Position numbers and translations under genes: made by a program. The notes beneath the pieces were generated by a model. The model was not told where the DNA came from, made no database searches, and saw only the letters and a program-made list of their open reading frames with translations. This document shows, piece by piece, positions 22,494-34,767 of a stretch of 64,000 nt of DNA. How positions within the stretch are numbered: position 1 is the first letter of the stretch; each line of letters starts with the position of its first letter. The stretch comes from Gordionus sp. m RMFG-2023 (lineage: Eukaryota > Nematomorpha > Gordioida > Chordodea > Parachordodidae). The stretch is taken from NCBI RefSeq assembly GCF_954871325.1, contig NC_088779.1, positions 11,782,846 to 11,846,845 on the forward strand. Reading direction: 5' to 3'.

Positions 22494-25078
22494 GTAGCTA
22501 TGCTGCCGGGAATTATTTGAATGCTGCTCTAATCGATTTTTAAGTATTAATTATGGAAATATTCAAGGGGAAATTCCCCTTTGCTACGGAAATTTGCCAG
22601 TTCTCTTTAAATATTAAATTAAGCTAATAAATCACCCCCCCCCCAACCTTCTTCACACTTCCCCTCTGCCAAAAAATTTATACATTATATGTGCTATAAA
22701 CGATCATTTATAAGAAAAATATGTAAGGGTTAATAATTTTTTTATATAATGGCTTATAATTCAAAATTTTTAGGTAAAAAGTCTTTATAATATTAAAAAA
22801 GAGAAAACCCACATAGTCTATAAAAAACATGGCATAGTCAAAGGCGGGTCTGTAATATCTGGACTTAAAGCCCTCTCCAAGTTTTTGGTATTGCTGTTAA
22901 ATTTTTTTAATGATCAAGCGAAAGTTTGAGAGGGGGCGGGGTTAAAAATGTATTATTTCCAATTGATTGATATGTTTTCTAAATATAGTATATATTATTA
23001 TGGTGTTGATAAAATTTTAACAAAAAAAAACAAATTGTAATTTATCCTTGACCCATACATAAATATTTAAAAAATAATTATAAATATTTTCTGTCTTTTA
23101 ATGTACGGAGAAGATATCTTTATTCTACTACTGCATCAATTTTTTTTAAAATTTATCTAGTTTATTTATTATTAACATTATTATAACAGTAAATTGATAT
23201 TATGTAACTAAAATTAAAAATATTTAATTTTTTTTAAAAAATATTATTTTATCTATATCTAATAAATTTTATAAAAAAATAATATAAATAAAAGTACGAA
23301 GATGATCATCAATCAATATTAAATTATTAATTACTTTATAATAAAATAATTATATGACTATTTTTTATGTGCCATTACATTTTCATCGGATCTTTAAAAA
23401 AATCGATATTTCGCATTGTGATCGAATAAATATATTTCTTTAATAAATAATAAAAAAAAAATTAGTTCTTCGGTTAATATTCTCCCTAATCCACATTAGA
23501 TAGATACACCAAGGCAAGAACATTCTTGAATTCAGAAATTCGCAATTTATTTGGGTAACGCTAAATTTTTTTTTTTTATAAATTCGAAATAATTTATTTA
23601 AAAAGTTTATCAAAAATGTTCTATAGGTTGACTACCTTTTTATCTTACTCAATACTTAGGCCTTTTAATGGTAATCATATGGAAGTTTCACTGTATAATA
23701 TTGTCTACAACTTTGAAGCATTTTCTTTTTGCGGTAGAAAATAAATAGTGCATCCCACATTTTATCATTCATGAATAAATTCAACAGTTTAGTCCTCATT
23801 ATTTAGTGTTAGGAGCAATTTTTTTTTAAACTAATTTTCAAATATTTTAATATTATTATAACATGAGCTTTAGATAATCTTTTTAAGTTAGTGGTGAGAG
23901 ATGTTTTTCGATACTCAAATTTATATCAATATCACCAATTTGTATGTCGTATTAGAATATTGAATCCTTTGAGTTCGGTATATCTTAAATTTATATCATT
24001 TACCAAGGGCAAATTTTTAAATTTAAAAAATTTCGATTTCTTCGGAAATGTATTCCAGTATGTCTAAACTACCTACTTAAAAAATTTCGAAATTTTTGCC
24101 ATAAACTTTTATATTTTATATAAAATGTTAGATTTACATAGTGGACTCTTTGGAATGCATTTCCAATTAAATAAGATTTTTCAGGTTAAAAATCGAATTC
24201 CAATGAATTCCATACTCTATTCATATATAATCCTTAGAGAGCATCGTTTAATGAACGTTTAGATTTAATAGGGTCCCATGAATCTATTCAAAAAAACATG
24301 ATTTTGGCGGTACATCTTGGGATTTGGGTGAAATTTTGTATACTTTTCTTTAATTTATAATAAATTTAAATAATTTACACAATATTCTATAAAATATTTA
24401 TAACAGTTAAAATATAAAAAAAAATTGGATAAAAATATTAATAACAGTTAAATAATGAAATTTTGCTATAAATAATATTAATGTAAAAAATTTAATATTT
24501 TTGGTATTTATAAACTTTATAATTATTATGTAAATTTTATAGTAATATGAAAAAAATGTCTAGATTATAGTTTGCATAATAATAAATTCCAAAAAATGAA
24601 TTAATTTACAATGCAAATTAAACTTTCACCAAAAAAATACATTCGATTTTTCTATTTAAATTAATACCTGTAACATATACAAACTAAAATACCATAACTA
24701 AAGCAGTGATAATTTTGGCATCCTCGCTCTTATATTTTTGGATATCGAAGTATGAGACATGACTTATTAAGCTTATGAATTGTCATTCAATTATTTTTTT
24801 TTATAAAACTACAAAATTTTAAATAATTATTTTAATATCAAAATAAAGTGTATTCATACAATTTTTTAAAACTGGCGATCGATTTAATCCCATTCTAAGT
24901 TTGAAATCCTGTAAAAAAAATAAGGAGTATCTTCGATTTTTATAAAATTTAAGCAAATATCACTAAGACTAATCTACATCTGTTTAAATTGGAATGCCAA
25001 GTTTTCGCTTTCAAGGTAAACTAAAAATCGATAAAAACACTAAAATATTAAGAATATTTTTTTGGCATAATATTAATT
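22494..25078. other. AT-rich intergenic DNA
   Basis: No recognisable gene, element or array; a 10-bp C run lies at 22635-22644. Confidence 0.45.
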
Positions 25079-25086
25079 GTTCTAAT

Positions 25087-25436
25087 TAGAAATCTGCAAA
25101 AGTAGGCCCGGCCCAATCGGGTTCTGGCTGGGCCAAATATTTTTTAAAAAATTTGGGCCAGGTTGGATCGGGCTTTGAAAATTTTTTTTAATATATCTAA
25201 ATTTATCAATTTTATGTTGAATTCTTAATGTAAAATAAAAATATTTTATTTTATTTATAGAAACTAGACGCCATATAACATATATCATTTATTTTGAGTA
25301 ATTATAAATATTAATTTCTATATTTAAATAAATTCGGGCCGGGCCGGGGCGGTAAATTTAAACAATTTCAGATTCGGGCTGGGCCGGTATTTCGGGCCGG
25401 ACCGGGCTTAATAAATAGGCCCGATGCAGATCACTA
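25087..25436. mobile_element. Family B short element, copy 2 (best preserved)
   Basis: A 350-bp element starting TAGAAATCTGCA and ending TGCAGATCACTA, flanked by GTTCTAAT (25079-25086) and GCTCTAAT (25437-25444), a 7/8 8-bp duplication as in hAT. Both subterminal regions carry GGCCCGG/CCGGGCC words (about 25105-25160 and 25335-25420) around an AT-rich centre shared with copy 1. It has no coding capacity. Confidence 0.8.
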
Positions 25437-25669
25437 GCTCTAATATTATTTAAATGTTTTATATGATATCCTTATTATATTATAGAATCTACAACACATT
25501 TATGCAATATTTGAAAATACATATATTGGTAAGAAAATATTTAAAAACAGGATAGGGCCTAGCAAAAATTAAATTGTATCTTGAAAATAGTGCATTTATT
25601 TAAGGAGTTCGATTGATTTTTAGAAGTTCATTTTATCGATCTCTTGTTATGATTCAGTTTTAGAAATTG

Positions 25670-26190
25670 TTTCATATTTAAATTTCATTACGTCTTTTAT
25701 CCCTCTACAAAACGATAATGTCTTGTATTTGTTATACGTTTTTCCGTTAAACGAGTTTAACCAAGTGATGACATCATTGACTAAGTTTTTGTAGTTTTTT
25801 ATAATGTGGGCAAATAATTTGTTTTTTTATTATGGTCATATGAACCTGAGTGTATTTAGACTTACAAAGCTTGACATTTGATATGATTTTTGGAACCATT
25901 TATTATTTTTAAACATTTATTAATGAAAGTCTGTCGTTTTTTATTTCAGTATTGTTTATTTCCCATATATCACATCCGTAAAGAAGAATACGAATAATGG
26001 TAGAATTGAAGATACGAAGTCTCGTAAACATAGATAGCTCATTTGCCTTTCAAAGTTTAAAATATTTATAAAAGGCCGCTTTGGCGTTCTTTGTACAAAT
26101 TTTGAGTTCCTCTTTACAACCTCCCTTGTTTTTTTCATCTCACAGCGGTATTCCAATTTCAATTGATAATTTTCAATAAAATTTGACACA
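25670..26190 (-). pseudogene. LINE RT C-terminal fragment, minus strand
   Basis: Minus-strand frames contain NAKAAFYKYFK, FNSTIIRILLYG and further on LFAHIIKN-like sequence, the same order as in the 16.4-19.2 kb LINE but from a different subfamily. Frame changes are frequent. It lies back to back with the + strand fragment that starts at about 26197, and both contain the same protein region, so they are two copies rather than one copy with an inverted 5' end. Confidence 0.7.
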
Positions 26191-26196
26191 GTGAAA

Positions 26197-27290
26197 ATGC
26201 CATTAGATTGGAACGTGTCAATTTACAATTTCCCCAAAAAATTACAGGTCCTCTTCTTGGTTTTGCTAAAACAAAATCGTATCCTCATCTACAATAAATC
26301 TCTTTCTAAAAACATGCATATCGCCCATGGGGAAAATATAAATGGAACCATTATTATCTTTGATAATAATTATGCAAAAATGATTAATCGCTATTAGAAT
26401 GTGACATCGATAATAATATAATTAAAATTCTAAGAAATCAGTATAGTTGTCTTTTCGCCTATTTTAAAATTAATAACAAAGTATCTGCCTCGTTTAGGAA
26501 TAAAAAGGATTGATAAGCCAGGTTGCATTATTTCTTCTTTTATCATTTAATTTGGTTATGAAGGAATAATAAAAAACACATTAGTAAGTCGCAAACTTGT
26601 TAGAACTAAGATCAAATGATCCATGTCACAACAGAAAATAGGTTGATATATATTACGCTGACGATATTGTAATAATAACGAAGAGCTTAGTAGAAACCAG
26701 AAATCTAATATAAATACTTAAATCCTACAGCCTTATAAAGTAGGTCTAGATATAAATTTCAGTAAAACAGTCATACTCCCCTTCGCCCCTTACGCCTTTA
26801 ATAAAAATTTTTTTAATGGAACATGAGACGGTCAAAGTAGTGAAAATAGTTTAATACCTTTGTTGACCTTAGAAAATAAAGATAGTTGTAAGGAGGAACT
26901 CAAAATCCGAATACTGAACGCCAGAGCGGCTTTTTACAAACTTGAGAAAACAAGGGAGATATCCGTGTTTATATTTTCCTTCAATTCTACTATCATACTA
27001 TACCGACATATGGACAAAACTGAAACCAAGAATTTACAGAAATTTATCAATAAATGTCTATTAATAATTTATTCATGGTATTATCCAAAAATAACATTAA
27101 TGCAAATGGAAGATGTCGAAATAACTCAGGTCCACTTGATTAAAGAAAAAACGAATACAGTTTTTTTTGCCCTTATCATTAGAAATTCTAACAACTTAGT
27201 CCATGACGCTATTACTTGGTTATACTCTTCATTAGAAAAACGTATAGCAAATACAAGTCACTATGGTTTTATAGAACGCTGAAAGGCGTG
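26197..27290 (+). pseudogene. LINE RT fragment, plus strand
   Basis: It begins with LDWNVSIYNFPK, matching the P-x-WN-x-S...FPK segment of the other LINE's RT, then an internal deletion, IKILRNQY (about 26430), a YADDIVIITKSL box (about 26655-26690) and an open frame 26860-27282 with KIRILNARAAFYKLEK and KFINKCL. Several stops and frame changes are present. The catalytic YADD is preserved, but the copy is older than the 16-19 kb LINE. Confidence 0.75.
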
Positions 27291-28310
27291 AGGGATCCAA
27301 GCTGATATGAAAAACTTTAAATCTGTTCAAAATTTATATTTTATGTTCGTTTTGTTTAAATCCTATTTTAATGGATGATTTTTTGAATGATACAAATTAT
27401 AAAATAAATTTCTAGTATCATTTTTAGATACGTAACCTCCTTTATCTTTCTATTCCAACAAAAATAATCAGCCTACTTTATCTAAGATGAGACCATTGGT
27501 TAATCTTTATTTACCATATCCTAAGCAAACCTCTACCATACACCTTAAGACGCGTTTTCGCTAAATCCCCCCTTTCTAACCGTGTTCAGAATGTTATTTT
27601 GAACTTGAAGCTGAGCCCAACCCCGGAAATTCTTATACGGGTTCGAGGTCACCTAATTCCGAAAAGTTTTTTTTTACGGAGACCATACGAAAATTCATAA
27701 TATCCCTTCTCTCCAAAATTATAAGACTAATTTAATTTCCTTTTTTTTAAAAAAAAATAAACACGTTTTTTAGATTTTTTTTTTCTTTTGCAAATATTTA
27801 ATCTCACAGGTAAATAATAAATAGAATGATAATAATGACTGCGCTCTTAGCTAATATAATTATTACCTTTTTGTTAAATACTAATAAAAATAATTGATAA
27901 ACAATATCATAGTAATCTTTTAACATTAAACTTTAAAGGGATTTTTTTTTAAAAAAATTTATAATAAAATAATAATATATTTAATTTTTTTATGCGTCTT
28001 ATTGCTTATAAAATAAATGATCTTTTCATTATTTTTAATTAGCCTGCAACCTATATATAATTTGGCTATATAAAAAAAATATTCTCAGGATTTTAATCAT
28101 GATAAATAATATGAAGATCGTTCAAATATTATAAGTTGAATTCGCGGATTATATTATTTTTTATATTTATATATATTCCGATTTCCGACCATGACTCGGT
28201 TGTTGGTAAGTAAAACAACAAAATGCTTTTTGATAATTTTTTCCCCATATAGTTAGGCAGTGAATTTTTTTTCCGCTTTCTTCAAGCTGGGACTATTTTT
28301 CTCAAAAAAG
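27291..28310. other. AT-rich intergenic DNA
   Basis: Nothing recognised beyond homopolymer tracts. Confidence 0.4.
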
Positions 28311-28313
28311 CCT

Positions 28314-28435
28314 CTTAACCCTGCATTCACATAGTGAAAATCACGGTGAAGTATACAAAATATGATGCAAATATAATAATTTTACATTCATTTTTGTATA
28401 TCGCGAATTCGCTCTAACTGTGAATGCAGGGTAAG
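28314..28435. mobile_element. Fold-back MITE with CCCTGCATTCACA ends, copy 1
   Basis: Left CTTAACCCTGCATTCACA and right TGTGAATGCAGGGTAAG form about 16-bp inverted repeats enclosing about 90 bp. A second copy is at 34654-34767. TTAA at the left with CCC ends recalls piggyBac, but the right side reads GTAAG in both copies, so the assignment is weak. Confidence 0.55.
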
Positions 28436-29262
28436 GCTGAGGACATAATTTTAGGACTAAAATTTTGAAATCGGCGAAAACTGTTAGATATGTGAGCTAT
28501 AACCCTCCCATGATCTTGTGTATATTCTTATCTAGATTTTATATCTTACTTATGTTCGAAATCCTGTTTATATATTAAAAAATAAAAATATCAAATGTTA
28601 TGCCGACGTATTAAATAATAATATTTTATAAAGCTTATTAAACCCGATTGGTATTTTAATAATAAATTATCAAATTTATCTTTCGACTATAATATTGGGG
28701 TTAAACTTGAGATTTCCCATTTCAAGAAAAAATGGTTGCATCATTTTTTTTAATTAAGTGTCTTTTATTATCAGTAATTATTAATATTGCTTAATTTATT
28801 TTTTATTCATTCTAATTTTAAAATGTCGTTTATTTATATTTTTTACAGCAATATAATACGATTATAAAATTGAGTATATATCTAAGTTTTTATCTATATA
28901 AGAGAGCTTCGGACCTTTCCTGCATTTTTTTTTCAGCCCGGTCCATATTTTCTCAGCCCCGCCGAGTTATTTAAATTTGCTTATTTTAACGGCCTAGCAC
29001 CCGTTTTTAAAATTTAATTATTCTAAATCATTTTAGCTGTATTTTGTAAATAGCTTCAAAAAAGAAATCGAATATTGGAAGATTTTTTTAAAACCTGTTA
29101 ATTTTCAATTAAAATTTTTCCGGCAAGGGTTTATAATTTTTTTGATCTAAACGATCCCGGTTTCTCAAATTTTCCGGGTCGGGTTTTACTTACATAATTA
29201 GTATATTTTATTTATTTTTATAGACGATAAACGATTCTGGCTTTATACCTATTATAATAATA
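28436..29262. other. AT-rich DNA with a weak family B relative
   Basis: Around 28911-29185 CTGCATTTTT, CAGCCCGGTCC, CAGCCCCGCC and TTTCCGGGTCGGG words resemble family B subterminal sequence; ends are not definable. No gene seen. Confidence 0.35.
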
Positions 29263-29880
29263 CTAGTTGATAACCCGTCAAGAATGACGGGAATAATAAA
29301 ATCTTGGACTATAATATGAAATTTTTTTAAAATACATTTTTTTATATAAAATAAATGACAAATTTTAGTGATTATTTATTCATATTATTAAATTTATCGT
29401 AAAATATATGAAATTTTAATCAAAAATATAGGGAGATATTGATAAATTGGTGTTATATGTCATTTCCAGAGTTCAAATATTGTGGTTGAGATAAAATTTT
29501 TATACTGGCATATTTTGGGGTGGTAATATGAGATAAATGTTTATTTTTCAATTGGCTAGATATAATTTAAATTTATTTTTAAATCTAAATTGTAATAAGT
29601 ACGATCAATGAGGGAGGTTAATTTTTTGGCATGGGAAGATATTGATAAATAGGTATTTTATACTATTTGCAGAGCTCCCATAATGTGGTCGAGATAAAAA
29701 AAATTTACTGCCATATTTTGTGGTGGTAAATTTAAATTTATTTGTTTAATCTAAATTGTAATATAAAAATAATTTTATAAAAATTATTAAATTTTACTTT
29801 GATTGAATATAAACACTTATGCTAAAATTAATGTGAGATAAATGTTTATTTTTCAATTGGCTAAATATATTTAATTTGCT
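29263..29880. repeat. Partial direct duplications next to an inverted ACCCGTC motif
   Basis: ACCCGTCAAGAATGACGGG (about 29274-29292) is a short hairpin. Downstream, GGGAGATATTGATAAAT at 29431 recurs as GGGAAGATATTGATAAAT at 29633, with shared downstream words (GTGGT.GAGATAAAA, CATATTTTG.GGTGGTAA, AATCTAAATTGTAATA). A third partial copy of GAGATAAATGTTTATTTTTC occurs at about 29832. Unit lengths differ (about 167 and 131 bp). This is an element or tandem remnant of unknown class. Confidence 0.6.
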
Positions 29881-30042
29881 ATTTTAAATTAATAATATTC
29901 ATTCTTACCATAATTTGAGGTGAGGTTAGTATTCCTTTTAATATAACATAATAAGATTTAAATTATATAAATTAATTGAAAAATATGTTAATAGCAAAAT
30001 AATAACATATATATAACAAAGATTATATTACAAAATTTAATA

Positions 30043-30113
30043 TAGAAGGTGGCTGAGTGGAAGATCGTTTTCCTTTAAAACGTCAAGTCATAGGTTCGAA
30101 TCCCGTGATGTAT
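30043..30113 (+). other. tRNA-like sequence with Pol III A and B boxes
   Basis: TGGCTGAGTGG (30050-30060) fits the A box and GGTTCGAATCC (30093-30103) is an exact B box, at a normal 32-nt spacing. The T arm is mostly pairable. The acceptor stem (TAGAAGG against ATGTATA) pairs poorly and the would-be anticodon loop TCCTTTA lacks the usual U at position 33. It is therefore a tRNA pseudogene or the head of a tRNA-derived SINE rather than a working tRNA. Confidence 0.5.
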
Positions 30114-30347
30114 AAAAATTTTCTTAAAATTTAACATTAGAGATATAGTCTATCTATTTATTTAACATTAATCATTGTAATAAATATTCATTAAAAATTG
30201 GGTTTTTTTCTGCCAGTATACGATTGGTTATTTTTTATCTAAAAAATATTTTTTGATAAATTTATTTTAGCGGATATTTTTATTAACAAGAAAAACTCAT
30301 ATGATTCAATTAAACTAAAATCACATAAAACGACTTATCCTTCAGCT

Positions 30348-30510
30348 TAAATTTTTAAAAACGGCCCGATTAAGATTTTAGCCAAAATAATATTTTAAGT
30401 AGGCTTAGAGATTTAGCATATAAGCGTCCAAACCCTACTGCCATCTATATGCAAAATCTACACGCTTTAATGTTATTTTGGCTAAAATCTTTATCGGGCC
30501 AAGAACACTA
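30348..30510. mobile_element. Family A fold-back MITE, copy 2
   Basis: A 163-bp palindromic element. The left arm TTTTTAAAAACGGCCCGATT and right arm (TTTATCGGGCC) are inverted, with AGATTTTAGCC and GGCTAAAATCT inside them. The flanks CTTCAGCT (30340-30347) and CTTTAGCT (30511-30518) form a 7/8 8-bp duplication, supporting hAT-mediated insertion. Confidence 0.75.
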
Positions 30511-30681
30511 CTTTAGCTGATTTACATATTCCATATTTAAGCCTATGCTTATTTGGTAAGATTTGATTTTAGATGAAAACAAAATTGTCTGTGATATTAT
30601 TTGTTGCTTGGCTTATTTCTTGTGTCCTTTCAATACTCTATAATTGTGTGGCGTTGGGGGGAATTTCCTATTTTATTTTAT

Positions 30682-30917
30682 TAGAAACCGGCAAAGGTCC
30701 AAATTTTAGGCCCACACCGTCTCTAATATTTTCAAACCCGATTTGGCCCGGATTTTATTTAAAATAATATTTTAGCCAATCAATACCTTTTTTGCTCGGA
30801 TTTTTAATTTAAAAAAAATTGTTTTATAAGGAATATGAAAAGATGAGTGAAGTAAATGAATTTTATTTTTAACAAATTTTCTGGGCCGGTTTATAAAAAA
30901 AATATTTTTGCTATCTA
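30682..30917. mobile_element. Family B short element, degenerate copy
   Basis: It starts TAGAAACCGGCAAAGG, close to copy 2's TAGAAATCTGCAAAAG, with AGGCCCAC, TTTGGCCCGG and CTGGGCCGG words inside. Ends and the AT-rich flanks (TATTTTAT / TATTTAAT) are only suggestive. Confidence 0.45.
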
Positions 30918-30925
30918 TATTTAAT

Positions 30926-32541
30926 TTTTATATTATGCTCTATCCTAAACCTGGTTTAAAAATTCGCAAAAAAATCTTCCATATAAATTTTCTAGAATTA
31001 TGTTTTATTTTTATATTAAAAATAGCCTTTTTCTTTATTTTCGTTAAAGTTTCGAAAATTTACGAATTATATTTTTGGCATTTAGGACACAGCAATAGTA
31101 TATTTTTATTTTCGAAAAATAAATTTAAAAAAACGAATATTCGTTATCGATTATTTTTGTTTAGTTAACATTTCAATATAGAGGTAATATTAACATTCTT
31201 AATGACACCCAAAAATATTCCCTTCTCAAAAAGTTTTTTTTAGTTTTATCGGAAGTCCTCAATTTTTAAAAAAAATAATATGTATAATTTTAAGGATTAA
31301 GAAAATTATATATATATATATTGCGATTTTTAACTTTAAAGGCTAGTTAAATTTCGATAACAAACTGTCAATCTCTTAGGATGGCCAATTATATCCCATG
31401 TCACAAATCTAAATTAATGTGATGACATGTCCTGCATACTAAAATAAATTCGAATCGCTCTATCCAGAAAAAATTGATTTTTAGTGACCTACTGCTATGG
31501 CCTTAATCTTATATAAAACATGGAATATATATAATGGAAAAAGATATTTCGATCAACCCCCCTTTAATGGCTAAAATAAAGATCATTTGGAATTTTATTT
31601 ATCATGATGTTAAGATCTTTTTGGGTTAGTTCCATACACCAATAATTTAATTGACCTGATTTTGGTAATTCGGGGATGGTATTATCTTTCTTATTGATCA
31701 CTATAGTAATAATATTTGTGTGGCCGTTCTTGCTCACATCTTTTTTTAACGTTGCTGAAAAAGTTTTATATCAGCTGATTAAAAATTTAATGAAAAGTTA
31801 TTAAAATTTCGAAACTTCCTCGTATATCTAAGGAACCTAAAGAATTAGTCAAAAAACGGCCTCCAATTTTGTAGTAATATCTTTCTACGGTAGCGCATTT
31901 TGAAAACGATTTACGAATATACCGAAATATTTTATATAGCACGTATTAATTAATTAATCATTTTTTAGTAATATTTTTTGTTCTCTCTCTTTCACTCATT
32001 TTTACAATGTTTATAATTTATCGTTTTTTTTGTACCTATTTAATAATATATCATTTTTTTTTGTACCTGTTAAAAAATATTTATATAAAAAAGATCGAAT
32101 TATTTTATATAAAAAATTTTAATTTGAAATATTCCATCCAACGATTACTCAATTATCATCTACATATATTTTTTATCTAGCTTTTTAGAAAGAGGCATTT
32201 TTGTATACCCTTTAAAACCTTGAGATAAGGTATTATCTTTTTAATTAACTCATCAATTTGCACAAAGGACAAAAATAAATAACCATATATTTATTTAGTA
32301 AAATCTCTTCTATCTAACTCCACCAACTTATTAATGAAATCTATATTTTTTTTTCCTATTTATTATTTATATTTTGAAATTAAATTGGTTTAGTTTCGAT
32401 TTAGAACTTTATATTTTCTTATAGTTCATTCCAGATTTTTAAAAAAAAAATTAATCGTAATGCTTATAAATAAATTACAACTTCTTTATGATTAATATCT
32501 TACCTCACCTTGAAGTTTTATAAATTTGATATATTTATTTT
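30926..32541. other. AT-rich DNA with an unrecognised minus-strand frame
   Basis: A minus-strand open stretch (about 31766-31560) preceded by TTTTTCAG reads with non-repetitive composition (includes NGHTNIITIVI and LPKSGQLNYWCM) for about 65 codons to a stop. It could be an exon or a transposon remnant; I do not recognise it. The rest is AT-rich without signal. Confidence 0.25.
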
Positions 32542-32830
32542 TAGTACCGAGCCTACCCTGACCTGAATTTTTTTTATTAAATTTTAAACCCCAAATCAAC
32601 CGAAATTTTTATTAAATTTTTTGCCCGGCCTGGCCGAATTGTATATCAGATCCGAACCAGGTCCGACCTAAAATTTTAATTGGAAAAAATATGTATATAA
32701 ATTAAACATATTTTTTGTAAAGTTAATTTTAAAAAATCTCTTATTTTCTAAAATAACTTTTTTCCTTTTTTTTATAATTTGTAAGCCCGCTCTGCCCGAA
32801 CCGGACTTTGGACCGTCTTGCAGGGCTATA
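32542..32830. mobile_element. Family B short element, degenerate copy
   Basis: TAGTACCGAGCCTACCC at the left, GCCCGGCCTGGCC at about 32622, and GCCCGCTCTGCCCGAACCGG then TCTTGCAGGGCTATA at the right, reproducing the GC-rich ends and TGCAG near the terminus. No target duplication is visible. Confidence 0.5.
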
Positions 32831-33550
32831 GCCTCACCTAGAGGACTTTAAAATATATTTATTCTCTTTTTATGATACATAAAATGATGCTATACGAATT
32901 TCAATACAAAATACGATTGTAAATAACAAGTTAAATATTTAGGATACTTTTGATGGAAGAGATATTGGTTGAATAAAGATCCTTTAAAAAATATCTATAG
33001 AGATATAAAAAGCTCCATCAACTAGACTGAAAATTCTAATAATTTTTTCCCGGGTTTGAGAAGCTGGAGGGAGGGGGGGGGGGGTTAGACTCTAAATAAG
33101 CATCTCACTTTATATATATTCAATAAATAATATTTTAGAACCAATAATTTTTTTAAGTAAAATTATATTATTTGAAATCTATTAATCAAACATTGAAATC
33201 TTATATAAAATTTCGTTATAAAAAAAATATAATAAGACATTATACTTATACAAAAAAAAATTGTTTTTTTTAAAGTTGGAGACTAACATGTTTGAATGCT
33301 TAATTTAAAAAAAAATGTCAATAAACTTTTCCTCTTATTGTAAATTTAGTAGCGTAGGGTTTATAAATTTACGTACCCATAATAAAGTGAACATTCTAAT
33401 CCATCAAAAAATGTTTCGGAGATCTGCAAGTGACGTATAAAATTCAAATTAATATGATTTTAAAAATTCCCCCAACTTCTAAAATAAAAAATTTGCAAGT
33501 CAGGGCTGGGCCGTAATATTTTAAGAAATAATTTTAAATTTATATCCAGT
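32831..33550. other. AT-rich spacer
   Basis: Nothing recognised; a 12-bp G run lies at 33073-33084. Confidence 0.4.
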
Positions 33551-33558
33551 TGGAGAAT

Positions 33559-33923
33559 TACTGATCTGCATAGGGCCTAATTTTTCACGCCCGGCTCCGC
33601 CCAAAATTGTTTTAATAAATTTTTGTTCTGCCCGGCCCGATCCCGAACAAAATTTTTTTATTTGTCCCGTAAAGCTCTACCCGAAATAAAAAATAGTTTA
33701 TAGGCAAGGCCCGAATTTATCTAAATTTAGGAAAATTATTTTATTTTAAAAAAATATTTTACAAGTAAAAAATATTAGCGCCTTATATCAATTTATTTGA
33801 CAAAATGTAATGTTATATTTAAAAGCCCGGCCCGAAATTTTTTAAAAATATTAGGCCCGAGCCGAAATAATTTTAAAAATGGACCCTCGGGCCGGGTACC
33901 GGCCGGCTTGATTTAGATTTCCA
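33559..33923. mobile_element. Family B short element, copy 3
   Basis: It starts TACTGATCTGCATAGGGCC and carries repeated GCCCGGC words (33583-33650, 33823-33905). The right terminus is eroded (GATTTAGATTTCCA). The flanks TGGAGAAT (33551-33558) and TGAAGAAT (33924-33931) differ at one base, which supports the boundaries. Confidence 0.7.
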
Positions 33924-33931
33924 TGAAGAAT

Positions 33932-34653
33932 CAGATGACCGATCATTTAAACATTCATTAACTTTTACTTTAAAACTGAAAAAATTTATTTAGAAATGAC
34001 CAAATTAAAAATGAATTTTAAAAAATATTAGTATATTTTGTTATTCTTTCAACAATTTAAAGGGTTTTTGTGTTTGTTTAACTCATGCAATTATATATAT
34101 TTTTTATTCATAATTAAATTACTAATTCTGAATATTCTATTTCCGTTCGAGCTACAATTCCCTCAGTTATTTATTTATTATTTAATTTTTTTAAAATAAA
34201 ATATGTTATATATATTTTGTCTGCCAATGAAAATAATAATAAATCGATAAAGTTTTTTATATTCATTTTATGTTTTGGGGTTAGGAGGTAATTTAGTATT
34301 AGTGGGATAATCCAGTTTTGCAGACCCCTGTTTTTTTAGTATCTAATTTCAGCATATAATGATGCGTTTGCTCCCCAATTCCAATATCTCAAAATGCAAA
34401 TTTAAACTATTTAAAAAGGGTTATTATAAAACTATACCTCAAATTAGTAATTTAATTATACTATAATGTGATTATTTTAATACCTTTTCCTCTGTATTTA
34501 TCTTGGTAATTGGAATTGGGAACAAAAATATTTTCGATAGGAAACTAATCTTTTTTTTGTTAATATTCGGAAAAAGTTTTAATAAAGAAATTGGACATTT
34601 TTTACGGGTAAATTCTCTTTCTTTCATTGGTCTTCTGCAAAGAAATAAATCTC
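33932..34653. other. AT-rich spacer
   Basis: No recognisable gene or repeat. Confidence 0.4.
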
Positions 34654-34767
34654 CTTAACTCTGCATTCACAGTTAACGCGAATTCAAGGTTAAGTATACA
34701 GAAATACAGCATATTTTATATACTTCGCCACTAATTCATTTTTCTTGCTAACTATGAATGAGGTAAG
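34654..34767. mobile_element. Fold-back MITE with CTCTGCATTCACA ends, copy 2
   Basis: Left CTTAACTCTGCATTCACAGTT and right AACTATGAATGAGGTAAG are the diverged inverted ends of the element seen at 28314-28435. Both copies keep AAG(T)ATACA.AAA-type sequence inside. Confidence 0.5.

Noticed and set aside
25082-25288. 68-codon minus-strand frame
   Set aside because: It lies within the non-coding family B element; its proline/glycine part comes from GGCCCGG repeats.
29263-29300. Helitron end
   Set aside because: A hairpin is present, but no convincing TC start or CTAG-type 3' end could be paired with it.
30043-30113. Functional tRNA gene
   Set aside because: The acceptor stem does not pair and the anticodon loop lacks U33, so I report it only as tRNA-like.
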